5,384 nucleotides of DNA from Verrucomicrobiia bacterium (GTDB taxonomy: Bacteria > Verrucomicrobiota > Verrucomicrobiia > Opitutales > Opitutaceae): positions 1 to 5,384 of the forward strand of contig JAUHWE010000366.1 in the NCBI GenBank assembly GCA_030424825.1. Reading direction: 5' to 3'. Made by a program: the position numbers and the translations under genes. Shown one piece after another: positions 1 through 5,384 of this stretch (its first letter is position 1; each line of letters opens with the position of its first letter). The notes under the pieces are model-generated. The model was given only the letters and a program-made list of their open reading frames with translations, was not told the DNA's origin and ran no database searches.

Positions 1-2378
1 ATGACCGTATTAAAGAAAAGGAGATGCCACCGCCGGAGGACTCTTTAATAGAACCGGAGGAACGGGCCGAATTTCTGGAAAATTTTGAGCGAATCCTCCA
101 CGATATATCCCAAAAGCGGATTTTGGCAGAAGGTCGCGTAAAGTCTAGGCGACTGAACCGTATCGAATATGAAAATACGATTCATGATTTGCTGGGGATT
201 GATATTCCGATAACCGAGCATTTGCCTGAGGATGTGACTACGGATGGATTCAGCAATATTGCCGAGAGTCAGCAGGTTTCCTATCATTTGCTCCAGAAGT
301 ATCTGGGAGTGGTGGATCTTATGTTGGACGAGTCCTTTGATCGGGCAGTCAACCCACCCCCTGTGGCGACAAGCCCTTTGCCGAAGGATATGAGGCTGAT
401 CGAGATCGATCCGTTTGCTTCGTCCAGGCTGCCGACGATCTTCTTTTACGAAGGTTACCAGGCATTTCTCACGGGCGAAAATAAGACCTATCGATACGAA
501 GGCGGAAAGTTTGTGGATGCGAAATCGCCGCTCGATCTTCAAGGAACCATTGCAAGAAATGCGGAAGTCTCTGAGATGCTTGCGAAAGGGCCGTACAAAC
601 GAGTGTATGATCCCAATGAACTAGGCGTGGGTGCTGAGAGAATAACGAATGAGCGCCAAGGGGTGTACCATGATGGGTATGTGTATAGTTTTCCCACTAC
701 GCACGGCTTCCATGGAAGAATGGCAGGAACAGAGGTTCCCGAAACGGGGTGGTACCGTATTAAAGTCAAAGCCAAAGCGCACAATCCTCCCGAAGGACGA
801 AATGTATGGGGGCGTATCTATACCGGGATACTGAGAGCCAAGGCGCCCGCCGTATATTGGGTAGGCAAGTTCGAGGCGACTCAAGAGGTTCAGGAGTTCA
901 CCTACGATGCATGGATTCGTAAAACTCATATCATCGGGATCCAGCCAATTGATAAAACGCTTGAATGGATTCCTTCAAAGGCGATCACCGACCTCTCTGC
1001 GATCGAGACCGCTACAGGAATCGCCGTTCAAAGTTTGGAGGTAGAGCGCATCTATCCAGGACTTGAAACACCGGAACTGAGGAAGCGGCTGTTTGGGGAA
1101 CTGGAGCTTAAGGATGGCGAGCTTGTGAGTCGAGTGCCGGAATCAGATCTGAAGCGTCTCTTAGGAGATTTTGCGGATCGAGCCTTCCGTCGCCCGGCAA
1201 CTGAATACGACATCAATCCCTATTTCGATTTCGCCAAAGCAGAACTTGATTCTACGGGTTCTCTTCTGAAAGCGGTCAAGGCGGGTTATCGGGCCATTCT
1301 CTCTTCTCATCGGTTCCTCTACTTCCAAGAAGATCCTCGTCGGTTGGACGATTACAGCATTGCGACGCGATTGAGCTATTTCCTTTGGAGCGCTCCTCCC
1401 GATGAAGCCTTGTTCCTACAGGCAAGTAAGGGGTTGCTGTCGCGTCCAGAGGTTCTGAGAACGCAAGTAGAGCGAATGCTAAATGACCCGAAAGCGAAGT
1501 CGTTTGTGAAGAACTTTGCCGATAGCTGGCTGGAACTTCGCGATATTACTTTCACAACGCCTGACGCTAAACTGTATCCAGAATATGACAACATCCTCCT
1601 TCATTCTATGCTGGATGAGACCTACGCGTTCCTTGAGCAAATGATTGATCGGAATCTGAGCGTGACCAACGTGATCGATTCGGATTTTACGGTACTCAAT
1701 GAGCGTATCGCCAAGCACTATGGAATCGAGTTCGGTCTTGAACCTGGTCTGCGTGAGGTGAAACTCGATGATCGCTCAAGACGAGGGGGCCTTATTACGC
1801 AAGCCAGCGTACTGAAGGTGACAGCCAATGGAACGACTACCTCACCCATCGTTAGAGGAGTTTGGCTGCTGGAGCGTATACTAGGGAAGCATATCCCGCC
1901 GCCGCCGGATCAAGTGCCGGCTGTTGAGCCGGACATTCGCGGTGCGGTTTCAATTCGAGATCAACTTGATAAGCACCGTTCGACTGAATCCTGCATGGCC
2001 TGCCACAGAATGATCGACCCGCCTGGATTTGCGCTTGAGAACTACGATGTCATTGGAGGTTGGAGAGACCATTACCGAGCGATTGACTCGGATGACAAGG
2101 GTTGGACTCACGGACCGGTAGTTGACGCTAGTTATGCCATGCCGGATGGCCGAACCTTTAAGGATATAGAGGGCTTCAAGGAACTGGCGCTTTCCGATGT
2201 GGAGCAGATTGCTCGCAATCTTGTGAATCAAGTGATGACCTACGCCACGGGAGCCGAGATCCAGTTCGCGGATCGTAGAGAAGTGGAACAGATTGTGGAA
2301 GAATTAGAAAAAGAGAACTACGGATTCCGTTCTCTGATCCACGCAGTGACGCAGAGCGACGTTTTTCTGTCGAAATAG
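1..2378 (+). CDS. Planctomycete-type cytochrome c protein, DUF1587-DUF1595-DUF1592-DUF1588-DUF1585 (5' end missing)
   Basis: The reading frame is already open at base 3 and ends with TAG at 2376-2378. The ATG at 24 is probably not the start: it is the Met of a Met-Pro-Pro-Pro motif that closes the N-terminal cytochrome c domain in this family, and the GGAG before it touches the ATG with no spacing. I expect a signal peptide and a CxxCH heme domain, about 100-150 residues, before the window. Numbering from Met 24: DUF1587 about 38-105 (RRLNRIEYENTIHDLLG); a variable beta-rich region about 110-345, including a stretch at 242-340 (GWYRIKVKAKA) that resembles a carbohydrate-binding-like insert; DUF1595 about 373-435; DUF1592 about 439-566; DUF1588 about 586-690 with heme motif CMACH at 657-661 followed by IDPPGFALENYD; DUF1585 about 701-784. 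Such proteins are predicted to be periplasmic or surface-bound electron carriers or dehydrogenase partners; no substrate is established. Family assignment is strong, function is open. Confidence 0.93.
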   Translation, partial: DRIKEKEMPPPEDSLIEPEERAEFLENFERILHDISQKRILAEGRVKSRRLNRIEYENTIHDLLGIDIPITEHLPEDVTTDGFSNIAESQQVSYHLLQKYLGVVDLMLDESFDRAVNPPPVATSPLPKDMRLIEIDPFASSRLPTIFFYEGYQAFLTGENKTYRYEGGKFVDAKSPLDLQGTIARNAEVSEMLAKGPYKRVYDPNELGVGAERITNERQGVYHDGYVYSFPTTHGFHGRMAGTEVPETGWYRIKVKAKAHNPPEGRNVWGRIYTGILRAKAPAVYWVGKFEATQEVQEFTYDAWIRKTHIIGIQPIDKTLEWIPSKAITDLSAIETATGIAVQSLEVERIYPGLETPELRKRLFGELELKDGELVSRVPESDLKRLLGDFADRAFRRPATEYDINPYFDFAKAELDSTGSLLKAVKAGYRAILSSHRFLYFQEDPRRLDDYSIATRLSYFLWSAPPDEALFLQASKGLLSRPEVLRTQVERMLNDPKAKSFVKNFADSWLELRDITFTTPDAKLYPEYDNILLHSMLDETYAFLEQMIDRNLSVTNVIDSDFTVLNERIAKHYGIEFGLEPGLREVKLDDRSRRGGLITQASVLKVTANGTTTSPIVRGVWLLERILGKHIPPPPDQVPAVEPDIRGAVSIRDQLDKHRSTESCMACHRMIDPPGFALENYDVIGGWRDHYRAIDSDDKGWTHGPVVDASYAMPDGRTFKDIEGFKELALSDVEQIARNLVNQVMTYATGAEIQFADRREVEQIVEELEKENYGFRSLIHAVTQSDVFLSK
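1992..2006 (+). other. CxxCH heme c attachment site in the DUF1588 domain
   Basis: The codons give Cys-Met-Ala-Cys-His, followed by the conserved Ile-Asp-Pro-Pro-Gly-Phe-Ala-Leu-Glu segment of the DUF1588 domain. The two cysteines would bind heme covalently and the histidine would be the proximal iron ligand, which requires export to the periplasm. It is the only CxxCH in the visible part of the protein; a second would be expected in the missing N-terminus. Confidence 0.85.
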
Positions 2379-2391
2379 GTCCTGCTAGGAC
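2379..2391 (+). repeat. Small inverted repeat right after the cytochrome gene stop
   Basis: GTCCT, three-base loop GCT, then AGGAC: a perfect 5-bp stem starting one base after the TAG stop codon. No T-run follows, so it does not look like an intrinsic terminator; it could be an RNA 3'-end stabiliser or chance. The rest of the gap to 2506 holds a second GTCCC/GGGAC pair (2422-2426 and 2435-2439) and no gene that I can support. Confidence 0.3.
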
Positions 2392-2506
2392 TGCTTACCT
2401 GTTATTGGCGGCCGTTTTGCAGTCCCTTGTTGGGGGGACGGTGAACAAGTTTGATTCTGCGATGATAAGTCGTATTCTTTTTTGGATTATCAACCCCTCC
2501 CCATTT

Positions 2507-2608
2507 ATGAAGAAAATACAGAATCATTTTGATCGTCGCACCGCATTGAAAGCGCTTGGTTTGGGATCCGCAGCCGGAGCAATGGGACTTGCGGGATCGG
2601 CAATGGCT
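2507..2608 (+). other. Twin-arginine (Tat) signal peptide of the ManD-like protein
   Basis: Residues 1-34: a basic N-region, the pair Arg10-Arg11 in DRRTALK, a Gly/Ala-rich weakly hydrophobic core (ALGLGSAAGAMGLAG) and Ala-Met-Ala before a likely cleavage between Ala34 and Gln35. The low hydrophobicity and the Arg pair favour Tat over Sec, which fits export of a folded metalloenzyme. Confidence 0.85.
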
Positions 2609-3865
2609 CAGAGCAGCCGCTCGGATCAAGCAGCCACTTTCAATGGAATGGACCCCGTTAAAATCACAAAGGTCCGGCCCATCTTAACCGCCCCTTACGG
2701 AATCAATCTGGTCATTGTGAAAGTGGAAACGGATCAGCCAGGGCTTTATGGTTTGGGTTGTGCGACTTTTACGCAGCGGGCTCACACCGTTGTGGCTGCA
2801 GTAAAGGAATACCTAGATCCTTTTTTCCGAGGCAAACCGGCCAACACGATCGAGGACAATTGGCAGATGGCCTACCAAAGTTCCTATTGGAGAAATGGGC
2901 CTGTGCTGAACAACGCTCTTAGTGGAGTGGACCAAGCGTTGTGGGATATCAAGGGCAAGATGGCCGGCATGCCGGTCTACGAACTGCTGGGCGGTAAAAC
3001 GCGTTTCGCAGTAGACGCCTACGGTCACGCATCAGGAAGAACGCCCGAAGAAGTCGTGGACAGTGTCCAGTCATTCAAAGAGAAGGGTTATCGAAACGTA
3101 CGTATCCAATTGGGAGGCTATGGTTCTACCCATTTGTCCGAGAATCCGCCCTACAAAATCGCCGGATTCGGCAGTCCCGGCGACACCACCATCACACCGC
3201 AAGTTTACAAACGAGGAACCGTCGAGATTTTCAAACAAGCACGAGAGCGCTTTGGGGATGATATTGAGCTGCTTCATGATATGCATGAACGCCTCCAGCC
3301 TATGGATGCGATCGACATGATCCAGCGTGTTGAGGAGTACCGCCCGTTCTTCATTGAGGATCCCCTTTCACCCGAAAACATTGGCTGGTTTAAAAAGCTA
3401 CGTGAGCAAACCAGCGTTCCCATTGCGATGGGAGAACTGTTCAACAGTCCTCACGAATGGCTGGAACCCATGAGTGAAAGACTGTATGACTATATTCGGA
3501 TACACATTTCTCAAATTGGGGGAATCACCCCAGCGATGAAAGTAGCGCGGTTGGGTGAATGGTTCAATGTTCGCACGGCTTGGCATGGGCCCGGAGATAC
3601 GTCTCCGGTAGGTCACGCCGCTAATTGCCACATCGACTTGGCCGTTTGGAATTTTGGAGTGCAGGAGATGGGACGGTTCAAGGAGGCCGCCTTTGAGGTT
3701 TTCCCAGGAATGCCAACTATAAAGGATGGCTTTATCCATGTGAACGAGGCCCCAGGGCTTGGCATAGATATCGATGAAGAATTGGCAGCCAAGTATCCAC
3801 CCGTCGTTTACAATTATAATTGGACCCAGCTGCGAGGGATTGATGGAACTCCCGTGCGACCGTAG
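2507..3865 (+). CDS. Tat-exported mannonate dehydratase-like (ManD/RspA) enolase-superfamily protein
   Basis: 452 residues. The frame can be opened at a TTG at 2405, but the ATG at 2507 is preferred because it puts a normal Tat signal at the N-terminus; no clear Shine-Dalgarno precedes either. After the signal peptide, the mature part has the enolase-superfamily cap domain (about 45-165) and barrel (about 170-430). Features shared with ManD: SYWRNGPV, ALWDIKGKMAGMPVYELLGG, YGHASG, and the C-terminal GLGIDIDEELAAKYP. Metal ligands are Asp258, Glu284 and Glu310; His260 (D-x-H) and His360 (WHGPGD) match the ManD catalytic and substrate-site histidines. The 26, 26 and 50 residue spacings equal those I recall for Novosphingobium ManD. 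Arg199 matches its catalytic Arg147, but the loop carrying its Tyr159 is about four residues shorter and differs. Known members dehydrate D-mannonate and/or D-gluconate to 2-keto-3-deoxygluconate, usually in the cytoplasm. An acid-sugar dehydratase is likely here; the exact substrate is unknown, and a racemase or epimerase cannot be excluded. Confidence 0.9.
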   Translation: MKKIQNHFDRRTALKALGLGSAAGAMGLAGSAMAQSSRSDQAATFNGMDPVKITKVRPILTAPYGINLVIVKVETDQPGLYGLGCATFTQRAHTVVAAVKEYLDPFFRGKPANTIEDNWQMAYQSSYWRNGPVLNNALSGVDQALWDIKGKMAGMPVYELLGGKTRFAVDAYGHASGRTPEEVVDSVQSFKEKGYRNVRIQLGGYGSTHLSENPPYKIAGFGSPGDTTITPQVYKRGTVEIFKQARERFGDDIELLHDMHERLQPMDAIDMIQRVEEYRPFFIEDPLSPENIGWFKKLREQTSVPIAMGELFNSPHEWLEPMSERLYDYIRIHISQIGGITPAMKVARLGEWFNVRTAWHGPGDTSPVGHAANCHIDLAVWNFGVQEMGRFKEAAFEVFPGMPTIKDGFIHVNEAPGLGIDIDEELAAKYPPVVYNYNWTQLRGIDGTPVRP

Positions 3866-3923
3866 AAATCTTTGAAGGATAGGGGATTGTGAACAGGGCA
3901 TGTATCTATGTGCCTTGCAATTA

Positions 3924-3937
3924 GCAATCTGGATTGC
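3924..3937 (+). repeat. Hairpin next to the sulfatase start
   Basis: GCAATC, TG, GATTGC is a perfect inverted repeat (realistically 5 bp around a CTGG loop) ending three bases before the ATG at 3941. TGCAAT at 3916-3921 can compete for the same 3' arm (ATTGCA, 3933-3938), so two alternative stems are possible. No T-run follows, so it is not a standard terminator. If translation starts at 3941 it may modulate ribosome access; if it starts at 3908 it lies within the coding region. Confidence 0.3.
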
Positions 3938-3940
3938 AGA

Positions 3941-5384
3941 ATGGGCTTAATGATGGCGATTTTCTACCAAGGCGCAAAGTGGCTGTGTGTATCGAGTTTC
4001 TCGTGGTTGCTGTTTTTTAATGTCTCAAAGGCGGCGGCTCCGGTCGAGAATGTGGTGTTTATCCTGAGTGACGATCATCGCTTTGATCTGATGGGATTCA
4101 TGGATGAGGCGCCGGGTTGGCTCGAAACCCCGAACCTAGATCGGCTCGCTCGTGAAGGAGCGCATCTCGAAAATGCGTTTGTCACTACATCACTGTGCTC
4201 CCCGAGTCGGGCTTCAATTTTGACCGGTCAATACATGCATCGGCACCGTGTCGTAGACAATCAGCGGGCAGTACCCGATGGGACCGTTTTCTTTCCCAGC
4301 TACTTGCAGAAGGCGGGAATCCAAACGGCCTTTGTGGGGAAATGGCATATGGGCCACGATGACGATTCCCCTCGTCCTGGGTTTGATCACTGGGTGAGCT
4401 TTCCGGGGCAAGGAACGTATTTTGATCCGACTCTAAACATCAATGGGGAGCGCAAGGCGTTCAAAGGGTACAATGCGGATATACTCACCAGTCAGGCGCT
4501 TGAATGGCTAGAGAAAGAAAAAGACGATGATACGCCGTTCTTTCTATACCTTTCCTACAAGGCGGTTCATTATCCGTTTCAACCCGCTCCTCGACATGCC
4601 GGGCGGTATCACGGAAAACCAATTCCGTATCCAGAAACCATGGCAAACACGGAACGCAACTACCGAACGGCTCCCCGTTGGGTACGTGACCGCCGCTTTT
4701 CAATACATGGTATTGACCACATGGAGACGGGCGCGTTTGACAATGATCCCGTTCCTGATTTCGACGATTTGTATTGGGACTTCTGCGAAGCCGTGCATAG
4801 TCTAGATGAGAATGTAGGAAAGGTCTTGGATCAACTGGATGAATCCGGACTCGCTGAAAGCACCCTAGTCCTTTACATGGGAGACAATGGGTTTCACCTA
4901 GGGGAGCATGGTTTCTACGATAAACGTGACGCATACGAGCCCTCCATTCGCGTTCCTATGCTGGCGCGAGCGCCGGGTTTGATAGAGGCGGGTAGTGTCG
5001 TTAGTCCAATGGTCCAGAATATAGACATCGCATCGACGATTCTCGAGGCGATGGGGGTATCTTTGCCAAACAGCGCAGATCCCGCGCGAGCGATGGACGG
5101 AAAGAGCTTCCTACGCCTGCTCAAAGGAGAGAACGTTCCCTGGCGGGAGCACATTCTTTACGAGTATCATTGGGAGTGGAATTTTCCGGCGACTCCGACC
5201 CTATTCGCGATTCGGACCGATCGGTACAAATATGTTTATCATCACGGAGTTTGGGACATTGACGCCTTCTATGACCTGGAGAGCGACCCGATCGAACGAC
5301 ATAACTTGATTCAGGTTCCAGCCTATCAAAAGCAGATCGAGGAGTTAAGAGATCAACTGTTTAGGGAGTTGGACCGTTCGGGCG
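3941..5384 (+). CDS. Secreted type I (formylglycine) sulfatase, 3' end missing
   Basis: The frame is open from 3893 to the window end with no stop (481 codons from 3941). Possible starts are ATG at 3908, 3941, 3950 and 3953; 3941 is chosen for a compact signal peptide, though 3908 has a weak AGGG about nine bases upstream. Numbering from 3941: N-region, hydrophobic core about 14-26, likely Sec cleavage after Ala31. Sulfatase fold signatures: metal ligands Asp44-Asp45 (ILSDDHR); the Cys-Ser-Pro-Ser-Arg site with Cys86, the residue converted to formylglycine, followed by ASILTGQ; Lys134 and His136 (GKWHMG); His210 (AVHYPFQP); Asp315-Asn316 and His319 (GDNGFHLGEHG); Lys328. The C-terminal subdomain (AIRTDRYKYVYH, FYDLESDP) is present, so probably only a few tens of residues are missing. 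It hydrolyses a sulfate ester outside the cytoplasm, probably on a sulfated glycan; linkage and sugar cannot be read from sequence alone. The 75-bp gap after the dehydratase-like gene suggests co-transcription. Confidence 0.93.
   Translation, partial: MGLMMAIFYQGAKWLCVSSFSWLLFFNVSKAAAPVENVVFILSDDHRFDLMGFMDEAPGWLETPNLDRLAREGAHLENAFVTTSLCSPSRASILTGQYMHRHRVVDNQRAVPDGTVFFPSYLQKAGIQTAFVGKWHMGHDDDSPRPGFDHWVSFPGQGTYFDPTLNINGERKAFKGYNADILTSQALEWLEKEKDDDTPFFLYLSYKAVHYPFQPAPRHAGRYHGKPIPYPETMANTERNYRTAPRWVRDRRFSIHGIDHMETGAFDNDPVPDFDDLYWDFCEAVHSLDENVGKVLDQLDESGLAESTLVLYMGDNGFHLGEHGFYDKRDAYEPSIRVPMLARAPGLIEAGSVVSPMVQNIDIASTILEAMGVSLPNSADPARAMDGKSFLRLLKGENVPWREHILYEYHWEWNFPATPTLFAIRTDRYKYVYHHGVWDIDAFYDLESDPIERHNLIQVPAYQKQIEELRDQLFRELDRSG
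4196..4210 (+). other. Formylglycine modification site (C-x-P-x-R) of the sulfatase
   Basis: The codons give Cys-Ser-Pro-Ser-Arg followed by Ala-Ser-Ile-Leu-Thr-Gly, the standard type I sulfatase signature. The Cys form is matured by a formylglycine-generating enzyme or, in Cys-type anaerobic systems, by a radical-SAM anSME; neither gene is in this window. Confidence 0.9.

Noticed and set aside
1..48. ATG at base 1 as the start of a gene
   Set aside because: Its frame stops after 15 codons; the DUF1592 gene is read in frame 3.
45..542. 165-codon open frame on the - strand
   Set aside because: It is opposite the conserved DUF1587 region of the cytochrome gene and has no recognisable motif.
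4..765. 12-base exact repeat ACCGTATTAAAG at 4-15 and 754-765
   Set aside because: Both copies encode Arg-Ile-Lys in the same gene frame, with no extension or further copies; chance is sufficient.
2422..2439. GTCCC/GGGAC inverted repeat as a terminator
   Set aside because: Only a 5-bp stem with an 8-base loop, and no T-run follows.
2428..2480. Possible sigma-70 promoter before the ManD-like gene
   Set aside because: TTGTTG at 2428 has no acceptable -10 box at 16-18 bp spacing.
2405..2506. TTG at 2405 as the start of the ManD-like gene
   Set aside because: It adds 34 residues before the Tat signal and has no ribosome binding site; the ATG at 2507 gives a normal signal peptide.
3398..3901. 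167-codon open frame on the - strand
   Set aside because: It lies opposite conserved enolase-superfamily barrel codons, shows no recognisable domain and looks like a coding shadow.
4485..4934. 149-codon open frame on the - strand and a 92-codon + strand frame at 4527-4805
   Set aside because: Both overlap the sulfatase frame, which carries all the conserved motifs; their translations resemble no family I know.
1..5384. CRISPR arrays, tRNA or rRNA genes, insertion sequences
   Set aside because: No regularly spaced repeats, RNA-gene signatures, transposase motifs or terminal inverted repeats were seen; nearly all of the window is coding.

Overview
The window holds three genes on the + strand with short gaps (about 128 bp and 75 bp) and no gene on the - strand. 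Both end genes are cut by the window edges. The proteins point to a heterotrophic bacterium of the Planctomycetota-Verrucomicrobiota group, probably one living on sulfated polysaccharides: a DUF1587/1595/1592/1588/1585-type cytochrome protein, a Tat-exported enolase-superfamily enzyme and a secreted formylglycine sulfatase are all typical of those phyla. The assignment is inferred from gene content; no RNA marker is present.

Layout. 1-2378: the C-terminal roughly 790 codons of a large planctomycete-type c-type cytochrome (DUF1592 family); its true start lies before the window. 2379-2506: a gap with two small inverted repeats and no convincing promoter or terminator. 2507-3865: a 452-residue Tat-signal protein of the mannonate dehydratase (ManD/RspA) branch of the enolase superfamily, with its metal ligands intact but an altered catalytic loop. 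3866-3940: a short gap with a hairpin beside the next start. 3941-5384: an exported type I sulfatase with an intact C-x-P-x-R formylglycine site, open to the end of the window.

Working model (inference): the three genes form one transcription unit acting outside the cytoplasm. The sulfatase would remove sulfate esters from a polysaccharide or its fragments, the ManD-like enzyme would dehydrate a released acid sugar, and the cytochrome-type protein may pass electrons from an unidentified oxidation. The most unusual point is a ManD-type acid-sugar dehydratase that appears to be folded and exported through Tat, sitting between a cytochrome and a sulfatase. Every family here is known; the possible novelty is in the combination, the export and the altered active-site loop.
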